Part shown: one piece after another, positions 1-7,384 of the stretch
Layout of the letters: the number at the start of each line of letters is the position of its first letter
Position numbering within the stretch: the stretch's first letter is position 1
Source of the DNA: Mesorhizobium sp. dw_380
GTDB lineage: Bacteria; Pseudomonadota; Alphaproteobacteria; Rhizobiales; Rhizobiaceae
Assembly: GCF_018588885.1 (NCBI RefSeq)
Contig: NZ_JAFFIW010000014.1
Location: 1-64,000, forward strand
Direction: 5' to 3'
Length of the DNA stretch: 64,000 bases
Notes under the pieces: model-generated
Told to the model about the DNA's origin: nothing
Seen by the model: the letters and a program-made list of their open reading frames with translations, nothing else
Databases searched by the model: none
Program-made: the position numbers and the translations under genes

Positions 1-960
1 TCGCTGCTGGCAGTGAAACTGGTGAGCCGTGCGCCGAACGCCGGACTCGACTTGACCATAAATGATCTCTTCCAGAACCCCGTTTTGAAGGATCTTGCCC
101 GGAAAAGCAGAGGCCTCCCGTTGCAAGAAGACCGTCCGGAACCTATTCCGGTGCACCGGACCGGGAATGCACCACCCATCTTCTTCCTGCCTTCGGGCTT
201 GGGCGATCATTCATATGTCTTTGAGCTGGCCCGGGAATTCGATCCAGACACCCCCGTCTATGCCTTGCCGTGGCCGGCCGCGGATGAACCGCTCACCTAC
301 ACACTAGGGGCAATGGCGACACGCGCGCTGTCGATGATGCGGACGATCCAGCCTCGCGGCCCTTATCGCCTAGCCGGATATTCGTCCGGCGGCATACTCG
401 CCTACGCGATGGCGCACGATCTCCTCGAATGTGGTGAGGCCGTCTCGTTTCTGGGACTCATCGACGTCCATCTGCCCTCCGATCTGAAATCAACGGCGGA
501 GCTCCTTGCACGGTTCGAGGCAACCGATGTGCCGCAACACCCCGGAGAACGTACATTGCTTCGTGAACACGCAGATCGCTCTGTCTCTCAAGTGATGCAG
601 GAAGGACAAAGGCCGAATACCGTGGACGCTGATCTTGATGCTCCTGCTGGGGCCAAGATGCGGGATCAACGCAGACACTTCGAGAAGCTTGTCCGATCCT
701 ACAAGGTCCCTCGGTTGCCTGTGGCCGTTCACCAGTTCAATGCGCGCACGTTTGGTGCCGCCGATGGCGAGCATGGATGGTCAATGATGCGGTGGCGCGA
801 CGTCCTGCCGTCATCCCTTTTGCACGTGCACACCGTTCCCGGCGACCACTGGACGATGATCACAGAGCCTGCAAACAGAGCCATTCTTGGCCGACAGGTC
901 TCAGCAGCGTTGCAAGCTCGCCAACCTACGCCGTCCGATAGCGTACAGGAGGAGGCGTGA
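1..960 (+). CDS. Nonribosomal peptide synthetase, C-terminal carrier protein and thioesterase (5' partial)
   Basis: This is the 3' end of an NRPS gene that begins before the window. Reading in frame from base 1 gives S-L-L-A-V-K-L, the usual sequence right after the GG(D/H) of a peptidyl carrier protein, so Ser1 is probably the phosphopantetheine attachment site. A type I thioesterase follows (about residues 45-300 of the visible part) with the nucleophile motif GYSSG (Ser128), a likely acidic residue in GLIDV (Asp155) and the catalytic His in GDHW (His283). It would release the finished peptide by hydrolysis or cyclisation. A GTG at 13 could be read as a start, but homology to a carrier domain continues upstream, so the gene is truncated by the window. 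The downstream ORF overlaps or abuts its stop codon. The peptide product cannot be predicted from this fragment. Confidence 0.88.
   Translation, partial: SLLAVKLVSRAPNAGLDLTINDLFQNPVLKDLARKSRGLPLQEDRPEPIPVHRTGNAPPIFFLPSGLGDHSYVFELAREFDPDTPVYALPWPAADEPLTYTLGAMATRALSMMRTIQPRGPYRLAGYSSGGILAYAMAHDLLECGEAVSFLGLIDVHLPSDLKSTAELLARFEATDVPQHPGERTLLREHADRSVSQVMQEGQRPNTVDADLDAPAGAKMRDQRRHFEKLVRSYKVPRLPVAVHQFNARTFGAADGEHGWSMMRWRDVLPSSLLHVHTVPGDHWTMITEPANRAILGRQVSAALQARQPTPSDSVQEEA
947..955 (+). promoter_or_regulatory. Strong Shine-Dalgarno sequence (AGGAGGAGG)
   Basis: AGGAGGAGG lies inside the end of the thioesterase gene. It is ideally spaced (7 bases) for a GTG at 963. The ABC exporter frame has no ATG, GTG or TTG codon close to it, so the site points to a short ORF in between. 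Confidence 0.6.
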
Positions 961-962
961 GA

Positions 963-1100
963 GTGTTCGAGGGCCTTTATTCCGACCGCTCGGCGATCCG
1001 GCTGCGCATCTGCTGGTATCCGATCTACGGCTTGAGCCTGCAGGGTTTTGCAGCGGAACCAATTTTGAGGATGGGCGCATCGCGTCCACGCGAACTGTGA
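963..1100 (+). CDS. Possible 45-residue small protein between NRPS and exporter
   Basis: A short ORF starts at GTG 963, seven bases after AGGAGGAGG, and ends with TGA at 1098-1100. That stop overlaps the probable GTG start of the ABC exporter (GTGA), a typical translational coupling arrangement. An in-frame GTG at 957 also overlaps the thioesterase stop. The product is basic, with a central stretch reading ICWYPIYGLSLQGF. I do not recognise a family; it is not MbtH, which is larger and has a different motif. It could be a real accessory peptide, a translation leader for the exporter, or a chance ORF. Support comes from the ribosome binding site and the double overlap only. Confidence 0.4.
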   Translation: MFEGLYSDRSAIRLRICWYPIYGLSLQGFAAEPILRMGASRPREL

Positions 1101-2878
1101 CCCGGTTTCGTTTCGATGTAAATCGCAGCACCTTTGCGAAGGTATTCTACTTCGTCGGCGTGTATTGGCGTAGGAAAATATGGCACGTCGCGTTCATTTT
1201 TGTCACAACAACGCTGGCAGCCGTGGCCGATGTGTTGATGCCATTGTTTGCCGGGCGGCTGGTGGATGCGATGTCGGTCGGAGCGCAAGATAGCTATCTT
1301 TCGTACAGCAGTGCGATAAATGCGCCGTCTGTCTTTGTTGCTCTTGCGATTTCGAGCCTGATATTCAGGCAAATCGCGTTTGCAGGTATATCGTTACTTT
1401 CGTTAAAAACGATGACGGACATGGCGTCCGATGCAATCTACAAAGTTCAGCGTCTCTCGACGGATTGGCATGACACCAATTTCGTCGGCTCCACCGTGCG
1501 TAAGATTACTCGAGCGGTGTGGGCTCTCGATGCATTCGGCGACACGGTACTGATTTCTCTGTTTCCGACACTGGTGGTGCTGGTTGGCACGACGCTGGTG
1601 TTCGGGATTTTATGGCCGGTGCTAGGCATGGCTATCGCCTTGGGTTCAGCCTTGTTTATCATTCTTGCAGGATGGTTCTCGCTTGCGTTTGTTGCACCTG
1701 CGGCCAGCCTTTCGAATGCATGGGACTCGAAACTGGGTGGCGCGCTGGCCGACACGGTGAGCTGCAATGCCATTGTAAAAAGTTTTGCCGCCGAGTTGCG
1801 CGAGGACGAGCGGCTGGGCGCGGTTCTGAAGAAGTGGCGGAAGCGCACGCTTCGTACCTGGATGCGGGTCAGTATTGCTGGCGTCAGCCAGGGCACAGCC
1901 CTGCTTTTACTAAAAACTTCAGTACTGGGTTTGGCTCTGTGGCTATGGATCTATGGTCAGGCCACGGCCGGTGATCTTACGTTCGTCCTGGCGGCGTTCT
2001 TCCTGTTGGAGGGCTATCTTCGACAGGTCAGTCGTGAATTGCACAATCTGCAGCGCACGGTGAACGACATGGAAGAGCTTGCGGAAATAGCCAGCAAGCC
2101 GCTCGGCATCTCTGACCATCGCGATGCCGCCGAAATCAAGATCGCAAACGCTTCGGTCAGTTTTGATCGTGTGACGTTCCGATACACTGGTCATCGCGAG
2201 CCCCTTTTCCGCGATTTCTCAGTGTCGATCCGTTCAAACGAACGCATAGGCTTGGTTGGGCCGTCCGGGGCAGGCAAGACAACATTCATCAAGTTGCTGC
2301 AGCGACTCTACGATGTAGACGGGGGCGCGATTCTCATCGACGGCCAGGATATTGCCAGGACGACCCAAGCTTCGTTGCGGCGACAGATTGCCATTGTTCC
2401 ACAGGAACCAGTCTTGTTTCATCGCTCGATTGCGGAGAACATCGCTTATGCTCGGCCAAATGCGACGATGTCGGAGATCGAGCAGGCGGCACGCCTTGCC
2501 AATGCGCACGACTTTATTGCGGGCCTTCCGAAGGGCTACGGCATGGTGGTCGGAGAACGAGGCGTAAAGCTCTCTGGTGGAGAGCGTCAGCGCGTAGCGA
2601 TCGCCCGTGCATTTCTGGCAAATGCCTCGATTTTGATTATGGACGAGGCAACGTCGAACCTTGATTCAGACTCTGAGCTGATGATCAGGACGGCAATGGA
2701 CCGACTAATGGTTGGCCGCACCACGTTCGTGATTGCGCATAGGCTGTCGATTGTTCAAGCGCTCGATCGCCTTCTTGTTTTCGACAAGGGAAAAATTGTC
2801 GAAGAGGGGACCCACGAGCAGCTTATTCTGCGGGATCTTGGTCTATATCGAAGATTGTTTGAGCGTCAGGCGTTGTAA
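1097..2878 (+). CDS. ABC transporter, fused permease and ATPase (exporter type)
   Basis: A half-size ABC exporter of about 593 residues in the MsbA/HlyB-like class. The N-terminal half is hydrophobic with the usual six transmembrane segments (first at about residues 27-50). The nucleotide-binding domain has Walker A GPSGAGKT (about 388-395), the signature LSGGERQ, Walker B ILIMDEATS and the H-loop IAHRLS, so it should hydrolyse ATP. It probably exports the peptide made by the adjoining NRPS. The frame is open further upstream (to 887), but the only plausible start before the first membrane helix is GTG 1097, overlapping the stop of the small ORF. Base composition is lower in GC than genes after 5100. 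The function as exporter is well supported; the substrate is inferred from context. Confidence 0.88.
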   Translation: MTRFRFDVNRSTFAKVFYFVGVYWRRKIWHVAFIFVTTTLAAVADVLMPLFAGRLVDAMSVGAQDSYLSYSSAINAPSVFVALAISSLIFRQIAFAGISLLSLKTMTDMASDAIYKVQRLSTDWHDTNFVGSTVRKITRAVWALDAFGDTVLISLFPTLVVLVGTTLVFGILWPVLGMAIALGSALFIILAGWFSLAFVAPAASLSNAWDSKLGGALADTVSCNAIVKSFAAELREDERLGAVLKKWRKRTLRTWMRVSIAGVSQGTALLLLKTSVLGLALWLWIYGQATAGDLTFVLAAFFLLEGYLRQVSRELHNLQRTVNDMEELAEIASKPLGISDHRDAAEIKIANASVSFDRVTFRYTGHREPLFRDFSVSIRSNERIGLVGPSGAGKTTFIKLLQRLYDVDGGAILIDGQDIARTTQASLRRQIAIVPQEPVLFHRSIAENIAYARPNATMSEIEQAARLANAHDFIAGLPKGYGMVVGERGVKLSGGERQRVAIARAFLANASILIMDEATSNLDSDSELMIRTAMDRLMVGRTTFVIAHRLSIVQALDRLLVFDKGKIVEEGTHEQLILRDLGLYRRLFERQAL

Positions 2879-2919
2879 TAATACGAATGCAGAAGCTAAA
2901 AGTTCTAGGAGGAGATACA

Positions 2920-3939
2920 ATGATGCCATCCGCGCTTACAATAATCGGCGCTTGCCCAACCTTTGACGATGCGATGACTAACGACAAATATATAGAGGAA
3001 ATAAAAACTTCCGCTATCCGATCCGAACGCCACGGCTTTTCCGCAATGCTCGTATACTCCGACCATCAACAATTCGATCCTTGGCTGGCGGCCAGCCATC
3101 TTATGAGTTTCACGAAAAATATTTCACCCCTCGTCGCCGTGCAGCCTCTCTATACGCACCCATTCACCGTTGCAAAGTTGGTGGCATCTTTGTCATTGAT
3201 CTATGATCGACCTGTGCACTTGAATTTCATCTCTGGGGGTTTTCCCCATGACCTCGAGGCGTTCTGCGATAAAAATAGTCATGATCAGCGATACGAGCGT
3301 GTGGGGCAGTACGGAGAGATTGTTCGCAATCTGTTGAGTACGAAGCGACCTCTGACCTACCACGGCACGCACTATCAGGTTGACGGGCTCCATCTGAAAC
3401 TTGCTGCACGCATGAATCCCGATTGTGCTCCCATCTTTACCGTCTCCGGGTCGTCACCCGCAGGTATGGCTGTTGCCAGACGCCTGGGCGCGCGGGCGAT
3501 CGAGTATCTTCGCCCAGCTAACCACTACGATGGCATAACACGTCCAGAGGGCATTCAATATGGAACGCGACTCGGCATCGTTTCGCGCGCAACAACCGGA
3601 GATGCTTGGGCCGTTGCCAGGAGCCGGTATCCCGATGATGAACTCGGACAGGAAGTGCGGCAGTACTACACCCGAGTATCCGATTCCGTCTGGGTCAAGG
3701 AATTGGGTTTGGAAGTGGTCATTCCTGAGGGCCACCCCTATTGGTTAGGCCCTTACAGGAACAACCAGGCCTCCTGCCCCTTCCTGGTTGGATCGCGCGA
3801 GGATGTCGCTCGGGAACTGGTTGGCTATTTCAAAATGGGTCTTCGTACTTTTCTTGTAGATGATCCCCCCACCGACGAGGATGCCCTTGAAATCCAAAGC
3901 GTCTTTGCCATGGCGGAGGAGGAGTTTGCTGGTCGCTGA
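2920..3939 (+). CDS. LLM-class flavin-dependent monooxygenase, SsuD-like
   Basis: A 339-residue protein of the luciferase-like monooxygenase superfamily, resembling alkanesulfonate monooxygenase SsuD: PLVAVQP, HLNFISGG, RYERVGQYGEI, TVSGSSPAG and the late RPANHYDG segment fit that family. These enzymes use reduced FMN and oxygen. Next to an NRPS it is more likely a tailoring hydroxylase than a sulfonate-scavenging enzyme, since no ssu transporter genes are present. The start at ATG 2920 (or the next ATG at 2923) is set by AGGAGG at 2908-2913; an upstream ATG at 2887 lacks such a site. It starts 41 bases after the exporter stop and is probably in the same transcript. GC is low here (43% in 2941-3000). 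Confidence 0.85.
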   Translation: MMPSALTIIGACPTFDDAMTNDKYIEEIKTSAIRSERHGFSAMLVYSDHQQFDPWLAASHLMSFTKNISPLVAVQPLYTHPFTVAKLVASLSLIYDRPVHLNFISGGFPHDLEAFCDKNSHDQRYERVGQYGEIVRNLLSTKRPLTYHGTHYQVDGLHLKLAARMNPDCAPIFTVSGSSPAGMAVARRLGARAIEYLRPANHYDGITRPEGIQYGTRLGIVSRATTGDAWAVARSRYPDDELGQEVRQYYTRVSDSVWVKELGLEVVIPEGHPYWLGPYRNNQASCPFLVGSREDVARELVGYFKMGLRTFLVDDPPTDEDALEIQSVFAMAEEEFAGR

Positions 3940-4231
3940 ACCGGAATTTGACTGTATCGCGGACGCTGTCGATGGCCCGGTAACCCGTAGGCGAGATATC
4001 ACCGCACGCACAGCAAGATCATCGACTGGTCGAAACGGTGCCCCTTGAACATGATGCAATTTCCGGAAAACAGGATCGCTCTCGTGCCCGCCATTCATTG
4101 TCGAAAAGTTTGGTAACAGAACCCGGATGTTCTGCCTACTCGTGCAAATCACGGGGCAATCCCAGTCTCGAAGACCTCGGGGTGCCGCCGATGACAATAG
4201 TCATTGCATGCCCGGATGACGGCGAGGCGTC
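3940..4231. other. Intergenic region, no gene seen
   Basis: About 290 bases between the monooxygenase and the phosphopantetheinyl transferase. I see only short ORFs with no ribosome binding site and a small inverted repeat (ATGAC...GTCAT, 4191-4204). A promoter for the downstream gene may lie here but no clear -35/-10 pair is visible. Confidence 0.4.
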
Positions 4232-5002
4232 ATGGTTTTGTTGATATCGCGGACATCCGACAGTCCAGCAATGGATCAATTGCGATTGACCACTCGGTCC
4301 TGCCACTTTCGATGGACGCCAAAGCGACCGGCGAACACAATCTGGTGCGACCGCACCAATTGGCGTGAAGCGCGCACGGCGGAGATCGACGTCGCCGAGC
4401 CCCTGACCGGTAAGGAAGCCCTGGCTGTCGACGCGCCGCCTACATTGATCCAAGCCGTGCCAAAACGGCGCGCCGAATTTTTTGCCGGCCGACTTTGCGC
4501 AATGCTGGCGATCGAGGAGTTGTGCGGCATAGCGCATGCGATACCCGTTCAGCCTGATCGCAGTCCGTGTTGGCCAGAGGGTTTGCTCGGAAGCATCACG
4601 CACACCGACCATAGGGCGCTAGCGGTGGCTGCCTCAAGAGCCTTCTATCAATTGCTTGGCGTTGATCTTGAGCCTGTAATGCCCAACGATCAGGCTGAGG
4701 CGCTCTCGCAACTGATTGTGACGCCGGTCGAGAAACTGTTTCGGCCACTTGCTATGTCTTCCGCAACCTTTGTCACGTTAGCATTCGCGGCGAAGGAGGC
4801 TCTTTACAAAGCAATCTACCCGATTACCCGGCGGGTAATCGAATTCCACGATGTGAAACTATTCGGCCTCCACAATGATGCGATCGACCTCGAACTTGAT
4901 CCGCTGGCGCGCTCGCATGCGCTTCCGACAAATCGCTTTTCGGTGAAGTACCAGTTGGCGGATGGGCACTGCCTCTGCCTACTTGCGGTGGAGCAGCCAT
5001 GA
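4232..5002 (+). CDS. 4'-phosphopantetheinyl transferase, EntD/Sfp superfamily
   Basis: A 256-residue enzyme that moves the phosphopantetheine arm from CoA to the carrier-protein serine of NRPSs. It shows the family motifs in order: RRAEFFAGR (79-87), CWPEGLLGSITHTD (113-126), the Mg-binding GVDLEP (143-148, Asp145 and Glu147) and the KEALYKA helix (188-194). It most resembles the EntD branch used for siderophore synthetases. It would activate the NRPS at the left edge. ATG 4232 follows GCGAGG at a fair distance; ATG 4271 is an alternative that would leave 243 residues. A further ATG overlaps its stop (ATGA at 4999) but opens only 22 codons. Confidence 0.9.
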   Translation: MVLLISRTSDSPAMDQLRLTTRSCHFRWTPKRPANTIWCDRTNWREARTAEIDVAEPLTGKEALAVDAPPTLIQAVPKRRAEFFAGRLCAMLAIEELCGIAHAIPVQPDRSPCWPEGLLGSITHTDHRALAVAASRAFYQLLGVDLEPVMPNDQAEALSQLIVTPVEKLFRPLAMSSATFVTLAFAAKEALYKAIYPITRRVIEFHDVKLFGLHNDAIDLELDPLARSHALPTNRFSVKYQLADGHCLCLLAVEQP

Positions 5003-5154
5003 ACCTCTTCGTTCCGGCAATTCCGCCTCGAAGTGACGCTAGATCTAGAGGGCAGCGCGCGTTTTGAGATCCTCATACTCGAAGGCGGCGGCGAGACGGA
5101 TTGTCCGCCCTTGCGGCCAGGGCCGTCGTTGCGTGGATGTCGACGGTTGCTCCT

Positions 5155-6273
5155 TCAGGCGGCGCGGCGGAAGCGATCGACCCTGAAATCATCGAGTGGC
5201 GTTTCGCATCGGTCGGTCGTGATGAGTTCTGCCATGGCGTCGCCCACGCCCGGTCCGAGTTGGAAGCCGTGTCCACTGAAGCCGAAGGCGTGGAACAGGC
5301 CTGGCGTCGTCGCCGAGCGTCCCATGACCGGCAGCATGTCCCGTATATAACCCTCGCAGCCGGACCACGTGCGGATGACCGCGACCTGCGCGATTGCCGG
5401 CAGCAACCGTGCGGCGGCGCGCAACTGCGTCGGCAGACGCATGGGGTCCGCGTTCGCATGGCCCGGATCCAGGTTAACCGCCACCCTTTCGGCCGCCCCG
5501 CCGAAGACGATGTTGCCCCGCTCGACCTGACGCAGATAGGCGCCATGATCCTTGTCTCGGGTCCAGACTCCGACGACCGGCAGGATCCGATGCGGCAGCG
5601 GCTCGGTCACGCCCATTTGCGGGCCGCGGGCGTCGAGCGGAACCTCTTCGCCGAACTGTGCGGCGATGCGAGCGCCCCAGGCTCCGGCTGTATTGAGCAA
5701 GCAGCCGGCGGCCAATGTACCTTTGGAACTGGCGATGAGGAAACCGGAGCCCGTGTACGTGATCTTGCCGACCTCAGCGTCCTCGATGATTTCCGCGCCG
5801 AGCTTGCGGGCAGCTTCGGCGAAGGCCGGCGCGATCAGCCGCGGATTGCCGCTGCCATCTTGCGGCGAGAACGACGCCGCTATCGCCTCGGGACCGAGCC
5901 CGGGAAAGCCTGCACGGATCTCACGTGGTCGGAGTTCCTCCAGCTCAAGCCCCCAGGGTCGCGCTGCCTCGGCATAAGCCCGCATGTCGGCGAGACCGCC
6001 TTCATCGAAGATCAGCCGGATATGACCGGTGGCGCGGAATTCCACGTCGCGCCCAAGCATTTTTTCGGCCTCACTCCACAACCGAAGTGAGCGGTGAGCC
6101 AGCGGGAGCTGGGAGAGATGACGCCCCGTGCGCCGGATGTTGCCGAAGGAGGCGATGGTTGCCCCGGTGCCGATCCGGTTGCGTTCGATCAGCGTTACGC
6201 GTGCGCCACGCCTGGCGAGGAAATAGGCCGAAGCCGACCCCATCAGTCCGCCGCCCAGCACGATCACATCCAT
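5155..6273 (-). CDS. FAD-dependent amine/amino-acid oxidase, DadA family
   Basis: A 372-residue DAO-type flavoprotein. It opens with a Rossmann FAD-binding motif (VIVLGGGLMGSASAYFLARRG) and ends with the family's second FAD-contacting segment (GFSGHGFQLGPG). Such enzymes oxidise secondary or D-amino acids (glycine, sarcosine, D-amino acids, opine products) to imino compounds. The start is placed at the second ATG (6273), which sits about 8 bases after AGGGA; ATG 6279 is the alternative. It is transcribed divergently from a LysR regulator, which probably controls it, and belongs functionally with the HyuAB and opine-oxidase-like genes downstream. It is one of three DAO-type oxidases in the island; the substrate is unknown. 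Confidence 0.85.
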   Translation of the reverse strand: MDVIVLGGGLMGSASAYFLARRGARVTLIERNRIGTGATIASFGNIRRTGRHLSQLPLAHRSLRLWSEAEKMLGRDVEFRATGHIRLIFDEGGLADMRAYAEAARPWGLELEELRPREIRAGFPGLGPEAIAASFSPQDGSGNPRLIAPAFAEAARKLGAEIIEDAEVGKITYTGSGFLIASSKGTLAAGCLLNTAGAWGARIAAQFGEEVPLDARGPQMGVTEPLPHRILPVVGVWTRDKDHGAYLRQVERGNIVFGGAAERVAVNLDPGHANADPMRLPTQLRAAARLLPAIAQVAVIRTWSGCEGYIRDMLPVMGRSATTPGLFHAFGFSGHGFQLGPGVGDAMAELITTDRCETPLDDFRVDRFRRAA

Positions 6274-6389
6274 AGTCATTCCCTAGCACAGAGCGGCTGA
6301 TCCTTGGATGCGCCCATCTTGTTCGCGCCACGGCATTGCGTCAAAGATGGGTTTTGGCAACAGCCATAAGCTTAACCTATGGAGTGGCA
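6274..6389. promoter_or_regulatory. Divergent promoter region between FAD oxidase and LysR gene
   Basis: 116 bases between two divergently oriented starts, the usual position of LysR operators and self-regulated promoters. An AAGCTT palindrome within an AT-richer stretch (about 6365-6380) lies just before the LysR start. I could not identify a T-N11-A box with confidence. Confidence 0.5.
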
Positions 6390-7295
6390 ATGCGAGCTCG
6401 GCAACTCGAAGTGTTCATCGCCGTCATGCGCGCGGGGACCGTGACCGCCGCAGCGCGGATCCTGAACATTTCCCAGCCTGCGCTCAGCCAGATTCTGCTT
6501 CACACAGAGGACGAACTCGGCTTCGCGTTGTTCGAGCGGGTGAAGGGCCGGCTACGCCCGACTCCGGAGGCTCTGGAGATATTCCCCGATGCCGAGAGGC
6601 TGTCGGCAGGGCTGGACGGGCTGCGCCGCAAGACCACGGATCTGCGATTGGGCCGGACAGGGCTAGTGCGGGTCGCGGCCTCGCCGCCGCCGGCCATGGC
6701 GATATTGCCGCGCGCATTCACGAAGTTCCGGGCGCAGCATCCCGATATATTGCTGCGTTCCCATAGTGCGCCGATCGCGGCGATCATCGACATGCTGCGC
6801 GCTGGCGATGCCAGCGTCGGCGTGGCCATGGACGACCGTTTGCCTCCCGACATCGAGGCGGAAGTGATCGGCAGCGTCGGCTTCGCCTGCCTGCTGCCCG
6901 CCGGGCATGCCTTGGCTGGGAGTGCCGAGCTAACGCTCGCCGATCTCGTCGGCGAAGGATTGATATCCTATCGCGGAAACACCCGTCCCGCCGACGAACT
7001 GGCCCATGCGGCCCGCGCACAGGGCGTCACGCTTTCGCTGTCGCTCGAGATCGACGTATCCATCTCCGCAGTCGGCTTTGTCCAGGCCGGTTTGGGTATC
7101 GCGCTCGTCGACGCGCTGCTGCCGTGGCACCAGTTTGCCGGGCTTGCCGTCCGGCCGCTCGCGGCGGGGCCGGAATTTCCGATCGCGCTGCTCACCTCGC
7201 GCGCACGAGGGCTTTCACGGGCCGATGAGATGATGCGCGATGAAATCCGCGCAGCCTGTTCTGCTGTCCTGCGGGGAGATCCCGCAGGAGCATAA
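6390..7295 (+). CDS. LysR-family transcriptional regulator
   Basis: A 301-residue LysR regulator. The N-terminal winged helix-turn-helix is clear (QLEVFIAVMRAGTVTAAARI then ISQPALSQ, residues 5-40), followed by a substrate-binding-like effector domain with PDILLRSH and GLGIALVDALLP. The start at ATG 6390 follows GGAG (6381-6384) and begins at the normal distance before the HTH; the open frame to 6336 adds an unneeded extension. It is divergent from a FAD oxidase and directly upstream of hyuA-like genes, so it likely controls both. The effector is unknown. Confidence 0.92.
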   Translation: MRARQLEVFIAVMRAGTVTAAARILNISQPALSQILLHTEDELGFALFERVKGRLRPTPEALEIFPDAERLSAGLDGLRRKTTDLRLGRTGLVRVAASPPPAMAILPRAFTKFRAQHPDILLRSHSAPIAAIIDMLRAGDASVGVAMDDRLPPDIEAEVIGSVGFACLLPAGHALAGSAELTLADLVGEGLISYRGNTRPADELAHAARAQGVTLSLSLEIDVSISAVGFVQAGLGIALVDALLPWHQFAGLAVRPLAAGPEFPIALLTSRARGLSRADEMMRDEIRAACSAVLRGDPAGA

Positions 7296-7384
7296 GCCAG
7301 ACTTATATCCTTGCCTGTCATCCATCTTGGACCCGAACCATTCGGCCATGCCAGCTTCAGTCGGCAGACAGGAAGGGACGCATC

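Noticed and set aside
963..1100. MbtH-like protein of the NRPS cluster
   Set aside because: The product is too short and lacks the MbtH tryptophan/proline pattern.
2920..3939. Sulfonate utilisation gene ssuD
   Set aside because: No ssu transporter or reductase nearby; the NRPS neighbours suggest a tailoring enzyme.
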